Source: an uncultured Collinsella sp. (GTDB taxonomy: Bacteria > Actinomycetota > Coriobacteriia > Coriobacteriales > Coriobacteriaceae). From it: DNA of 22,456 nucleotides. The notes beneath the pieces were generated by a model. It ran no database searches. It saw only the letters and a program-made list of their open reading frames with translations, and had not been told where the DNA came from. Where the stretch lies: positions 1-22,456 of the forward strand of contig URFU01000021.1 of assembly GCA_900547125.1 (NCBI GenBank). Reading direction: 5' to 3'. The first letter of the stretch is position 1. Each line of letters starts with the position of its first letter. Positions 9,341 through 17,381 of this stretch are shown piece after piece. The position numbers were made by a program, and so were the translations under genes.

Positions 9341-9357
9341 TGTAAACGTATGACATG
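9341..9357. promoter_or_regulatory. LacI-type operator before the repressor gene
   Basis: TGTAAACGTATGACATG closely matches the two operators at 10490-10523 (consensus TGAAAACGNTTGACATA). It lies 18 bases before the repressor's start codon and just downstream of a possible -10 box TATGCT (9326-9331). This fits autorepression. Confidence 0.6.
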
Positions 9358-9375
9358 TTGATGGGGGAGGGTGCT

Positions 9376-10386
9376 ATGGCTCGCGAGGGCGCTCGTTCTA
9401 AGGATTCTGCTAAGCCTGGCATCAAGGAAGTTGCAGCGGTGGCTGGGGTTTCGCCTACTACGGTATCTCGCGTGCTTAATAATCGCGGCTACATTAGTCA
9501 GGAAACCCGCGATAAAGTCCATGCCGCGATGGAGCGCATCAATTACACGCCCAACGATATCGCCCGTGCCATGCTCAACGGTCGCCTGAACCTTATCGGC
9601 ATGATCGTTCCCTTTGTGAGCAGCCCGTTCCATGCTCAGGTTGTGCAGGCGGTCGAGCGCACGTTGGCGGAAAACGGCTTTAAGATGTTGCTGTGCAACA
9701 GCGCCAATCGACCCGATCTTGAGCGTTCCTATATTGACATGCTCCGCCGCAATATGGTCGACGGCGTAATCGTCAACTCCCTCAATATCGGTGCCGAGGC
9801 ATATGCCGAGATGGGCTTGAGCCTGGTTGGCATCGACTGCGATCTTGGCGAGGGCTCTGTCCAGATTGCAAGTGACATCTATGGCATCGGCGAGCTCGCC
9901 ACGCGCCGTCTGATTGATGACGGCTGCAGGCGTATCCTGTGTCTGCGCAGCAATAGCCGCATGCGCATGCCTGCCAATAAGCGTACCGATGCCTACCTCG
10001 ATGTTGTTGAGCAGGCCGGTTTGTCCGCGCTTGTCCGTGAGGTCGAGTTCGTTAAGCCCGACGACGAAAAGGGCGCGGTCGTTGCGAAGATCCTCGATGA
10101 GAATCCCGATATTGACGGCATCTTTGCGGGAGACGACACGATGGCGGCCATCTGCCTCAACATGATGAAGCAGCGCGGCTTGAGCGCTCCAGACGATATT
10201 AAGGTCGTGGGCGCGGATGGTGCCCGCCGCACCATGACGTTTATGCCTGACTTAACAACCGTACGCCAAGATATCGATCGCATCGGTGAGCTCGCGGCGC
10301 AATCCATCATCGCTCTTGTTAACGGTGAAAAGCCCGAATCGAATATCAAGCTCCCCGTTGAACTCATTGAGGGCAAAACCGCGTAG
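9376..10386 (+). CDS. LacI-family repressor of the sucrose/fructan locus
   Basis: A 336-aa transcription factor. The N-terminal helix-turn-helix is at residues 16-36 (IKEVAAVAGVSPTTVSRVLNN), followed by the hinge helix near ARAMLNGR and a periplasmic-binding-protein-like sugar domain (about 65-330; IGMIVPFVSSPFHAQVV, DGVIVNS, DGIFAGDD, TTVRQD). I chose the ATG at 9376 because GGGGGAGG lies 5 bases upstream; an in-frame ATG at 9361 would overlap that ribosome site. It precedes the GH32-PTS-GH32 genes, and near-identical operators lie before it and over their promoter, so it is the likely local repressor (ScrR-like). The inducer is probably sucrose-6-phosphate, fructose or a fructo-oligosaccharide; this is inference. 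Confidence 0.88.
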   Translation: MAREGARSKDSAKPGIKEVAAVAGVSPTTVSRVLNNRGYISQETRDKVHAAMERINYTPNDIARAMLNGRLNLIGMIVPFVSSPFHAQVVQAVERTLAENGFKMLLCNSANRPDLERSYIDMLRRNMVDGVIVNSLNIGAEAYAEMGLSLVGIDCDLGEGSVQIASDIYGIGELATRRLIDDGCRRILCLRSNSRMRMPANKRTDAYLDVVEQAGLSALVREVEFVKPDDEKGAVVAKILDENPDIDGIFAGDDTMAAICLNMMKQRGLSAPDDIKVVGADGARRTMTFMPDLTTVRQDIDRIGELAAQSIIALVNGEKPESNIKLPVELIEGKTA

Positions 10387-10440
10387 TTCATCCCGTGCCA
10401 AAAGAATCCCTCAAACACCTCTGATGACCGTTCGCCGGCA

Positions 10441-10459
10441 TATGTCAACCGTTTGCCGA
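10441..10459. promoter_or_regulatory. Upstream auxiliary LacI-type operator
   Basis: TATGTCAACCGTTTGCCGA carries the same half-site (TGTCAA, the inverse of TTGACA) around a central CG. It lies about 50 bases upstream of the paired operators at 10490-10523. A third site at that distance could allow looping. It is the poorest match of the set. Confidence 0.4.
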
Positions 10460-10489
10460 CGACTGGAACTGCGAAAAGACGTATTGGTG

Positions 10490-10527
10490 TGAAAACGTTT
10501 GACATATGAAAACGATTGACATATCTT
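10490..10527 (+). promoter_or_regulatory. Promoter of the GH32-PTS-GH32 operon overlapped by two tandem operators
   Basis: TGAAAACGTTTGACATA (10490-10506) is followed immediately by TGAAAACGATTGACATA (10507-10523), a 17-bp tandem repeat with one difference. A consensus -35 TTGACA (10499-10504), a 17-base spacer and -10 TATCTT (10522-10527) are embedded in them. A bound repressor would therefore cover both the -35 and -10 boxes. The first GH32 gene starts 43 bases downstream. Confidence 0.7.
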
Positions 10528-10570
10528 GCAGTTGTACCGAGTTAGTATCTCGTGAGAAAGGAAGTCTCGG

Positions 10571-11953
10571 ATGCACAAGGTGTATTACCAGCCTGAGGGA
10601 ATTTGGGTAGGCGACATCATGCCGTACGGCGAGGACGGCACGTTCTATCTCTATCATCAGCGTGACACGCGAAACCCCGGACCTTTCGGAGAGCCGTTTG
10701 GCTGGGCACTCGCGACAACCAAGGACTTCGTCAATTACAAAGACTTTGGCGAGAGCCTTGAGCGTGGCGGCGACGAGGAAGTCGACCAGTATGTTTATGC
10801 CGGCACGGTGTTTAAGGTGGGCGACAAGTACCATGCGCTCTACACTGGCTGCAATCGCGATAAGGTCAAGGCGCGCTTGATGAAGCAGGTTCTTCTTCAC
10901 GCAACGAGTGACGACGCCGTCAAGTGGGAGAAGAACATCGCCGAGACGCTGCTTCCGCCCCAGGAGGGTTACGATGACCGCAACTGGCGCGATCCCTTTG
11001 TGCTTTGGGATGAGGAGAACGAAGAGTACATGCTCATCCTCGGCACGCGTGTGGGCGAGGACAAGCGTCTGATGACCGGTCGTCTGGTCAAGTTCACCTC
11101 CAAGGACCTGGATACCTGGGAGTTCCAGGGCGACTGGTGGAATCCGGGCCTGTACACCATGTTCGAGATGCCTGATCTCTTTAAGATGGGCGACTGGTGG
11201 TATCTGGTGTTCTCCGAGTACAGTGATGGCAACAAGACCCGTTACCGCATGTCTCGCTCCATCAACGGTCCTTGGATCACTCCTGCGGACGATTCCTTCG
11301 ATGGCCGCGCGTACTATGCCGCGCGTACCGCATTTGATGGCGAGCGCCGCGTTCTCTTTGGTTGGGTTCCTACGCGTGACGAGGGCGGTGACCCCAGCTC
11401 TTACCTGTGGGGTGGCACCTTTATGCCCCTCGAGATCGTTCAGCGTGCCGACGGAACGCTCGGCACCAAGCTCCCCGACAGCATGCTTGGCGCCTTTGGC
11501 GAGGCTAAGGCAGTCGAGGCCTTTGAGCTTTCCTGCGAGTCGGGCAAGGTCGAGCAGGTGCTCGCCGCGGATGCCGGTTCCACCTATATGCTCGATGCCG
11601 ACATCGAGCTCGCCGGTGACGCTGCCGGCTTCTCGGTGAAGCTTGCCGAGGACGCCGAGTCCGGTCTTGCGTATGAGTTCCGCGCCTACCTGCGTGAGGG
11701 CAAGCTCGAGTTTACGGCGGCCCCCCAGTATCCGTGGTTCCAGGTCAACAACATGGGCCTCGAGCGTCCGTTGTTCTTTAAGGGCGAGGGCACTCATCAT
11801 GTGCGCCTGGTCGTTGACGACGATATCGCGACCATCTTTGTCGATGATGTTGCGCTTAACGCTCGCTTCTGCAATAAGCAGGGCCAGGGTGTGGCGCTGA
11901 CGGTCACCGACGGTACGCTCAAGTGCGCAAATGCAACGATCGCGTCTCTGTAA
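10571..11953 (+). CDS. Atypical family GH32 glycoside hydrolase (fructan/sucrose-type)
   Basis: A 460-aa protein without a signal peptide, so intracellular. It has the GH32 five-bladed propeller (about residues 1-310) and a C-terminal beta-sandwich (about 320-460; VRLVVDDDIATIFVDD). The three catalytic positions can be placed: a nucleophile Asp15 in VGDIMPY instead of the usual WxNDPNG, the transition-state Asp141 in WRDPF, and the acid/base Glu199 in FEMPDLF instead of ECPDLF. The start ATG has AAGGAAG 6 bases upstream. It is the first gene of the repressor-controlled operon, ahead of a sucrose-family PTS. The divergent nucleophile motif suggests a substrate other than plain sucrose-6-phosphate, for example a phosphorylated or short fructo-oligosaccharide. 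A GH43-like or transferase activity cannot be excluded. Confidence 0.8.
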   Translation: MHKVYYQPEGIWVGDIMPYGEDGTFYLYHQRDTRNPGPFGEPFGWALATTKDFVNYKDFGESLERGGDEEVDQYVYAGTVFKVGDKYHALYTGCNRDKVKARLMKQVLLHATSDDAVKWEKNIAETLLPPQEGYDDRNWRDPFVLWDEENEEYMLILGTRVGEDKRLMTGRLVKFTSKDLDTWEFQGDWWNPGLYTMFEMPDLFKMGDWWYLVFSEYSDGNKTRYRMSRSINGPWITPADDSFDGRAYYAARTAFDGERRVLFGWVPTRDEGGDPSSYLWGGTFMPLEIVQRADGTLGTKLPDSMLGAFGEAKAVEAFELSCESGKVEQVLAADAGSTYMLDADIELAGDAAGFSVKLAEDAESGLAYEFRAYLREGKLEFTAAPQYPWFQVNNMGLERPLFFKGEGTHHVRLVVDDDIATIFVDDVALNARFCNKQGQGVALTVTDGTLKCANATIASL

Positions 11954-11998
11954 TGGCATCAAAACGTCTTATGATTTCGTAAAGGAATGGAGAGGAAC

Positions 11999-13450
11999 AT
12001 GGACTACAAAGTAGTGTCTCAGCAAGTCGTCGATAACGTCGGCGGTCTGGAGAACATCGAGGGTGCCACGCATTGCGTTACGCGTCTGCGTCTGGTGCTC
12101 AAGGATACGAGCAAGTACAACAAGGCCGAGCTCGAGAACATCGATGGTGTCAAGGGCGTGCTGTACAACAGCGGCCAGCTCATGATCATCTTCGGTACCG
12201 GTACCGTCAACAAGGTCTACGATGAGTTTATGGCTCTGACGGGCGTTAAGGAGATCAGCGCTTCCGAGGTCAAGGGTGCCGAGGCGGACAAGAAGGGCAA
12301 GTTCTTCTCGGTCCTCAAGGTATTCTCGGACATCTTTATCCCCATCATTCCCGCTTTCGTCGGCGCTGCTATCATCATCGGCCTTAAGTCGCTGATCGTT
12401 GCCAACGGCCTCTTTGGCATGGAGGGCAGCCTTGCCGACCACAGCGAGTTCCTCAAGAACCTCGCAAGCTTCTTTGCCATAATCGCCACCACGTTCGACT
12501 ACCTGCCTGTCCTGGTTATGTACAGCGCGGTCAAGCGTTTTGGCGGTAACCCGATTCTGGGCATCCTCGTCGGTATCGTCATGGTTCACCCGAGCCTTAT
12601 GAACCGCAACACGTTCGTTATGGACCCGACGGGTGCTGAGTACTGGAACTTTGGTCCGCTCTCCATTCCCATGGTTGCTTTCCAGGGCGGCGTGTTCCCT
12701 GCAATCCTGACTGCCTGGTTTATGGCCAAGGTCGAGAAGATTGCCCAGAAGTACATCCCCGAGGTCGTTTCGTTCGTCTTTGTCCCGACCGTTACCCTGA
12801 TTCTTGCTAACGTCGCCCTGTTCACCGTGTTCGGCCCGCTCGGCAACCTGATCGGCGACGTCCTCGGCGGCGTAATCGATATCCTGTACTACAGGATGGG
12901 CGTCTTTGGTGCCTTTGTCTTCGCCGCGTTCCTGCAGCCGCTTGTCGTTACCGGTACGCATCAGTTCATCCAGGGTATCGAGGCAAACCTCGTCGCCACG
13001 ACTGGCTTCAACTACATCCAGGCCATCTGGTCGGTTTCCATTATCGCCCAGGGCGGCGGCGCCATCGGCATGTACCTCATTCATAAGAAGCATTCCAAAG
13101 AGCGCAACATCTGCATGTCGTCCTTTATCCCGACGCTGGTCGGAATCTCCGAGCCCGCTATCTTCGCTGCAAACATGCGCTACTCGATCATCCCGTTCAT
13201 CTGCGCTTGCATCGGTGCAGGATGCGGCGGTGCCTTCGTGAAGCTCTTTGAGGTGCGCGCCATCGGTCAGGGTCTGACCGGCGTGCTTGGCCTGCTCATC
13301 GTCACGCCCGAGACGCTCGTGTGGTATGTGGCTGGCAATCTCATCGCCTTTATCGTGCCGATCGTCTTGATCTTTGCCTACAACAAGGCAAAGGGCGTGC
13401 CGACCACTGATGAAGAGGGCGCTGGCGCTGGCTTCGATGTCAGCTTCTAG
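11999..13450 (+). CDS. scrA: PTS sucrose-family EIIBC permease
   Basis: A 483-aa membrane transporter that imports and phosphorylates a sugar. The EIIB domain (about residues 1-85) has the phosphorylated Cys26 in GATHCVTRLRL. The EIIC domain (about 100-475) has about ten membrane segments and the conserved PTLVGISEPAIF loop. No EIIA domain is fused and none is encoded nearby, so a glucose-type EIIA elsewhere is needed, as is usual for this family. I start at the ATG at 11999, with GGAGAGG just upstream; an in-frame ATG at 11987 would leave the ribosome site inside the gene. It lies 45 bases after the atypical GH32 and before a canonical sucrose-6-phosphate hydrolase, which argues for sucrose, although trehalose and beta-glucoside transporters belong to the same broad family. 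Confidence 0.87.
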   Translation: MDYKVVSQQVVDNVGGLENIEGATHCVTRLRLVLKDTSKYNKAELENIDGVKGVLYNSGQLMIIFGTGTVNKVYDEFMALTGVKEISASEVKGAEADKKGKFFSVLKVFSDIFIPIIPAFVGAAIIIGLKSLIVANGLFGMEGSLADHSEFLKNLASFFAIIATTFDYLPVLVMYSAVKRFGGNPILGILVGIVMVHPSLMNRNTFVMDPTGAEYWNFGPLSIPMVAFQGGVFPAILTAWFMAKVEKIAQKYIPEVVSFVFVPTVTLILANVALFTVFGPLGNLIGDVLGGVIDILYYRMGVFGAFVFAAFLQPLVVTGTHQFIQGIEANLVATTGFNYIQAIWSVSIIAQGGGAIGMYLIHKKHSKERNICMSSFIPTLVGISEPAIFAANMRYSIIPFICACIGAGCGGAFVKLFEVRAIGQGLTGVLGLLIVTPETLVWYVAGNLIAFIVPIVLIFAYNKAKGVPTTDEEGAGAGFDVSF

Positions 13451-13489
13451 TTGAGCCGTTCAGCGTAATCTGAGGATAAGTCCATTTGA

Positions 13490-13528
13490 GGAAGGGCGTT
13501 CGGCTCGTGTGAGTCGAGCGTCCTTTCC
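13490..13528 (+). other. Long imperfect hairpin between the PTS gene and scrB
   Basis: GGAAGGGCGTTCGGCTC pairs with GAGTCGAGCGTCCTTTCC around a GTGT loop, with a few G-T pairs and one bulge. It is followed by CCATAG, not a T-run. It may stabilise the upstream mRNA or attenuate transcription before scrB, whose ribosome site follows after a few bases. Confidence 0.45.
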
Positions 13529-13545
13529 CATAGACGAGAAGGTCA

Positions 13546-14994
13546 ATGGCGATGTTTAGTCAAAAAAACAAGGTGATGCGTGCGGACTATGAGCAGTGGC
13601 GAGCTGGACAGGATGAGACGGCGGCTCGCATCGCGTCCGACGCCGATAGGCTTTTGTTCCATGTGGAGCCTGAGCTTGGCTGGCTCAACGACCCCAACGG
13701 TTTGGTTCAGATTGGTGATACGTATCACATCTATCATCAATACGATCCGTTCGATGCTGCGCATGGCGGGCCAGTGCTTTGGAACCATCTGACGACAAAG
13801 GATTTTGTGACGTACGAGAATCACGGCCCTGTGCTGTTCCCCGATTCCGATTTGGATTCGAGCGGAGCGTATTCTGGTTCTGCCTTTGTACGCGATGGCA
13901 AGATTCACTACTTCTATACCGGCAACGTCAAGCATTTTGACCGCGATGATTACGACTACGTGTTGACGGGCCGTGAGCAAAACCAGATTCATATGGTTGC
14001 CGAGAATCCCAACGAATTGGGCGAGAAGCGCATAGCTGTTGGACCGGTCGATTACCCCGACGATATCGGTACGCACGTGCGCGACCCCAAGATCCTTGAA
14101 CACGACGGTATCTACTACATGGTTCTGGGCGCTCGCACGAAAGACGACCGTGGCTGCGTGCTTGTCTATACCTCGCGCAATCTTGAGGACTGGAGCTATG
14201 CGACGCGCATTGAGCTGGGCGAGAAGTTTGGCTTTATGTGGGAGTGCCCCGATCTGTTTGAGCTCGATGGTGAGCTTATTCTCGTTTGCTGTCCGCAGGG
14301 TGTGCCTGCCGATGGTTGGCGTTACCGCAATCCGCATCAGTGCGTGTGGTTCCCCATCGAGGCCGATTGGGAGGCGCCGAGCTTTAAAATCGTCAGGCAG
14401 GGCATGCCCCCGATGGTCGATGCCGGTTTTGATTTCTATGCTCCGCAGTCCTTTGAGGATGCTGCAGGCCGGCGTTTGATGATCGGATGGTCGGGTTGCC
14501 CCGATGCGACGGCGGAAAACCCGACGGTGGCGCGCGGGTGGCAGTGCGCGTTGACGGTGCCGCGAGAGCTGAGCATGCGCGATGGTAAGCTCTGCCAGCA
14601 GCCGGCGCACGAGATTGAGAGGATGCGCGGCGACTGCGTTCGCGCGACAGGCGGTGAAACCGTTGAGGAGCCGGGCCGCCTGTTTGATCTTGTGGTTTCC
14701 TGCGAGGGCGCCAAGATGGTCGAGCTCGAAATCCGCAAGGGTGTCTTTGTACGTTATGCGGACAGGATGCTTACCCTCGACATGGGTGACGAAGGCTATG
14801 GGCGCGACCAAAGGTCGATCGAGCTCAGCGAGCTTCGCGACCTGCGCGTGCTTTCGGACACTACGATGGTCGAGATTTTTGCAAATGGCGGCGAGGCGGC
14901 ACTTACGAGCCGTACCTATTCGCCGGCGGTTCCGGCGATGGGGTTGCGTGCCGAAGGTGCGGCGTCGATGGAGTTCTACCGCCTCGCGCATTAA
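13546..14994 (+). CDS. scrB: Sucrose-6-phosphate hydrolase (GH32)
   Basis: A 482-aa cytosolic enzyme cleaving sucrose-6-phosphate, made by the PTS, into glucose-6-phosphate and fructose. All canonical GH32 motifs are present: WLNDPNGL with nucleophile Asp49, HVRDPKIL with Asp180, and WECPDLF with acid/base Glu233, followed by the C-terminal beta-sandwich (about 350-480). There is no signal peptide. The start could be the ATG at 13546 (GAGAAGG only 3 bases upstream) or the ATG two codons later (9 bases); the difference is two residues. It is the last gene of the sucrose operon, 95 bases after the PTS gene across a hairpin. I saw no T-run terminator after it. Confidence 0.92.
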   Translation: MAMFSQKNKVMRADYEQWRAGQDETAARIASDADRLLFHVEPELGWLNDPNGLVQIGDTYHIYHQYDPFDAAHGGPVLWNHLTTKDFVTYENHGPVLFPDSDLDSSGAYSGSAFVRDGKIHYFYTGNVKHFDRDDYDYVLTGREQNQIHMVAENPNELGEKRIAVGPVDYPDDIGTHVRDPKILEHDGIYYMVLGARTKDDRGCVLVYTSRNLEDWSYATRIELGEKFGFMWECPDLFELDGELILVCCPQGVPADGWRYRNPHQCVWFPIEADWEAPSFKIVRQGMPPMVDAGFDFYAPQSFEDAAGRRLMIGWSGCPDATAENPTVARGWQCALTVPRELSMRDGKLCQQPAHEIERMRGDCVRATGGETVEEPGRLFDLVVSCEGAKMVELEIRKGVFVRYADRMLTLDMGDEGYGRDQRSIELSELRDLRVLSDTTMVEIFANGGEAALTSRTYSPAVPAMGLRAEGAASMEFYRLAH

Positions 14995-15270
14995 CCGTGC
15001 GTGGAGCACGATTGGACTTGCTGGGCGGAATGTGTTGCAGTTGCCGCAGCGAACTACCGTTTATCGCGTATAGCTACCGTTTGCGGAGTAAGTAACACCT
15101 ATTAATAAACCGTGTAGAATCTCAGATAAGCACGGAGTTTTCCAGGGAGACGCTGTCCTTTGTTGTGTGCAAGGGGCGGCGTCTCTTTGGCGCTCTGCCG
15201 CCGTTGTGCAACAGTGCGGCGGCGCGTGCCATGTATTGAAAAGCCAATGTCGAGATGGGTCGTGATAAGA
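14995..15270 (+). other. Intergenic region and leader of the degV gene
   Basis: No gene seen in these 276 bases. CTACCGTTT occurs twice (15054-15062 and 15074-15082), exactly 20 bases apart, on the same face of the helix. A possible -10 TAGAAT is at 15115-15120 without a good -35. Downstream are two possible RNA hairpins: GAGACGC/GCGTCTC (about 15147-15185), and CCGCCG (15198-15203) with CGGCGG (15217-15222). The stretch just before the degV start has no strong Shine-Dalgarno. Confidence 0.4.
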
Positions 15271-16125
15271 ATGGGCAAGTATGTAATCGTGGTTGAATCT
15301 GGTTCGGATGTGACGCCAGAGCTCTGCGAGCGCTACGGCATCGTGCGCGTGCCTATGCATGTCACGATTGGTGACGAGACCGTCGAGGACGGCTCGATCG
15401 ATCCGCTCGAGATTTATTCGCGCTGCAACGAGTTTGGCGTTATGCCCAAGACCAGCGGTTGCTCGCCGGCGGATTTTGCTCACGTGTACGACCGCATCCA
15501 TGCCGAGCAGCCCGACGCGACTATTCTGCATCTCGCGTATTCCGAGGCCACGACCTGTTCGCATCAGTCCTCGAAGATTGCGGCCCAGGGGCGCGACTAC
15601 GTGTTCTCCATGGACACGCGTTTTGTCTCGGTGGGCCAGTCGCTCGTTGTCGTCGAGACCGCTAAGTATATCGAGGCTCATCCCGATGCCACCGTTGACG
15701 AGATCTTTGCATTTACGAACTCCGTCATGGACCGCGTGTTGCTGGGCTTTGTTCCTACGGACCTTGCCTTCCTTAAGGCGGGCGGTCGCTTGTCCAACGT
15801 CGCGTTCCTGGGCGCCCACCTGCTCAAAATCAAGCCCTGTATTGAAGTGACGGACGGCAAGTTCGTGGCGACTAAGAAGTTCCGCGGCTCTATGCTCAAG
15901 TGCGCCCGCGCCTTTATCGACCACATGGTTGCGAAGGGCGAGATTGACTACTCGCACATTGGCCTGGCGTATTCGGTGGGTCTTTCCCAGGAGCTGCGCG
16001 ACGACATGGAGGTCTATGCGCACGGTCTGGGCTTTAAGGACGTTACCTGGACTCAGGTTGGCGGCGTCATCTCGAGCCATTGCGGCCCGACCGCCTTCGG
16101 CGCGGTACTCACGCTTAAGGCGTAA
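15271..16125 (+). CDS. DegV-family fatty-acid-binding protein
   Basis: A 284-aa cytosolic protein of the DegV/FakB fold, which binds a fatty acid; FakB members present it to the kinase FakA for acyl-phosphate formation. Visible features are the N-terminal VIVVESGSDVTPEL strand-loop, the KTSGCSPADF segment (about 60-70), the FVPTDLAFLKAGGRLSNV stretch (about 155-170) and the C-terminal VGGVISSHCGPTAFGA, where family members hold the lipid head group. No fakA-like kinase gene is in the window. The start is uncertain: ATG at 15271 matches the usual N-terminus but has a poor ribosome site, and an in-frame GTG (15262) and ATG (15247) lie just upstream. It stands between the sucrose operon and pflA with no obvious functional link. 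Confidence 0.88.
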   Translation: MGKYVIVVESGSDVTPELCERYGIVRVPMHVTIGDETVEDGSIDPLEIYSRCNEFGVMPKTSGCSPADFAHVYDRIHAEQPDATILHLAYSEATTCSHQSSKIAAQGRDYVFSMDTRFVSVGQSLVVVETAKYIEAHPDATVDEIFAFTNSVMDRVLLGFVPTDLAFLKAGGRLSNVAFLGAHLLKIKPCIEVTDGKFVATKKFRGSMLKCARAFIDHMVAKGEIDYSHIGLAYSVGLSQELRDDMEVYAHGLGFKDVTWTQVGGVISSHCGPTAFGAVLTLKA

Positions 16126-16219
16126 GGCCTGGCGTCTATCGATTTCTATTGCCACGGCGGCGGGTGGGTTGCGATAACCGTCCCGCCGCTCTTGCGTGGG
16201 GCCAAATAGAACAATCCAA

Positions 16220-16248
16220 TTGACTGCTAAACCGTTTCGCCATCATAT
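16220..16248 (+). promoter_or_regulatory. Possible promoter of pflA
   Basis: TTGACT (16220-16225) and TCATAT (16243-16248) are 17 bases apart and about 64 bases before the start codon. The -10 box is weak; TAGAAT at 16257-16262 is an alternative -10 without a good -35. Confidence 0.35.
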
Positions 16249-16311
16249 GTATGGGCTAGAATGGCTCTGGCATTTATGTAACCAAAACCAATGAGAGGCA
16301 AGGTAGCGGGA

Positions 16312-17130
16312 ATGGCTGAGATGACGCTCGAGGGTGTGGACGCTCGTCCCGAGGACTCTGCGTTTGCCCTGGGTCGCGTGCATTCGATCGAGACGATGGG
16401 TACGGTTGACGGTCCCGGCATCCGCTTCGTAGTGTTTGTCCAAGGCTGTCCCATGCGCTGCGCGTATTGCCACAATCCCGATACTTGGTCTGTTAACGGC
16501 GGCACCATGGTGACCGTTGAGCACCTCATGGACGAGTTCCAGAGTAACCATGAGTTTTACCGCAGCGGCGGCATTACCGTTTCAGGAGGCGAGCCGCTTC
16601 TGCAGCCCGAGTTTTTGGCCGACCTGTTCCGTACAATGCACAACAATCCCGATGGCCGCGTGCATACATGCCTTGACAGCTGCGGATATGCGTTTGACCC
16701 CAACCATCCCGAGAAGTTCGATGCCGTTCTCAACGAGACCGACATGGTGCTGCTCGACATTAAGCATGCCGATCCGGTTGAGCATAAAAAGCTGACCGGA
16801 TGCGATCCTGCGCGTATCCTGGCGTTTGGCGATGAGCTGGCGCGTCGCAGGATCAAGGTCGTTATCCGTCACGTGGTGGTGCCGGGCATTACCGACACGG
16901 TGGAGGAGTGCGAGGCACTCGGTCGCCTGATTGCCCCGTGGCATAACGTGGTGGGCTTGGAAATGCTGCCGTATCACACGATGGGCGTCGTCAAGTACGA
17001 GCAACTGGGTATTCCCTATAAGCTCGAGGGCGTGCCCCAGATGGATACCGCGCGCATGCCCGAGCTGCGCAATGCCGTTATGACCGGCATGAAAAAGCGC
17101 CGCACGGAACTCAAAAACGCCATCGGCTAG
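16312..17130 (+). CDS. pflA: Pyruvate formate-lyase-activating enzyme (radical SAM)
   Basis: A 272-aa radical SAM enzyme that uses a [4Fe-4S] cluster and S-adenosylmethionine to abstract hydrogen from the radical glycine of pyruvate formate-lyase. Cluster ligands are Cys46, Cys50 and Cys53 in GCPMRCAYCHNPDTW. Other family marks are TVDGPGIRFVVFVQ before the cluster, the SGGEPLLQPEF motif (SAM binding), HTCLDSCGY and the C-terminal LLPYHTMGVVKYEQLG. The start at 16312 is chosen because GAGAGGCAAGG lies upstream; an in-frame ATG at 16291 would put that site inside the gene. In many bacteria pflA directly follows pflB. Here the sucrose locus and degV lie between them, and the target glycine would be Gly58 of the separate small subunit. 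Confidence 0.92.
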   Translation: MAEMTLEGVDARPEDSAFALGRVHSIETMGTVDGPGIRFVVFVQGCPMRCAYCHNPDTWSVNGGTMVTVEHLMDEFQSNHEFYRSGGITVSGGEPLLQPEFLADLFRTMHNNPDGRVHTCLDSCGYAFDPNHPEKFDAVLNETDMVLLDIKHADPVEHKKLTGCDPARILAFGDELARRRIKVVIRHVVVPGITDTVEECEALGRLIAPWHNVVGLEMLPYHTMGVVKYEQLGIPYKLEGVPQMDTARMPELRNAVMTGMKKRRTELKNAIG

Positions 17131-17152
17131 CGAGCCATATTCGCTCCCCAAA

Positions 17153-17185
17153 GGCACTCATTGGGGACAGACTTAAATGAGTGCC
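17153..17185. repeat. Hairpin repeat with GGGGACAG in the loop
   Basis: GGCACTCATT (17153-17162) is perfectly inverted at 17176-17185, with GGGGACAGACTTA in the loop. It lies 22 bases after pflA. The loop motif is shared with the hairpin at 984-1008 although the stems differ. No T-run follows, so a terminator role is doubtful. Confidence 0.55.
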
Positions 17186-17221
17186 CCTGGGCACCAAGTT
17201 GATTGCCAAAGAGCCCCGTCA

Positions 17222-17288
17222 AGTTGCGGTGGAATAGTTCTTGTTTTTCGGCTTATGCCGCTCAAATAGGAACTATTCCACCGCAACT
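17222..17288. repeat. 67-bp hairpin repeat with a 19-bp perfect stem
   Basis: AGTTGCGGTGGAATAGTTC (17222-17240) is perfectly inverted at 17270-17288. The 29-base loop contains its own hairpin CGGC/GCCG (17249-17260). On the plus strand GCGTTTTGG follows, so it may also end pflA transcription. The form is that of a REP-like element. With 17153-17185 it fills most of the 316-base gap between pflA and the serine hydrolase gene. Confidence 0.6.
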
Positions 17289-17381
17289 GCGTTTTGGGCG
17301 GAGATGCGCAACAGAATCGCGCCATTTGGATAAATACGCTTGTGGTTTCTTTAAAGACGCCTTAAACGCCGCTGAATATCT

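Noticed and set aside
9043..9633. 196-codon minus-strand frame spanning the cruciform element
   Set aside because: It runs through the inverted repeats and antisense to the lacI start, with no domain and no ribosome site.
10445..11962. 505-codon minus-strand frame opposite the first GH32 gene, and a similar one opposite scrB (13543-15009)
   Set aside because: Both mirror clear GH32 genes and have no motif, promoter or ribosome site of their own.
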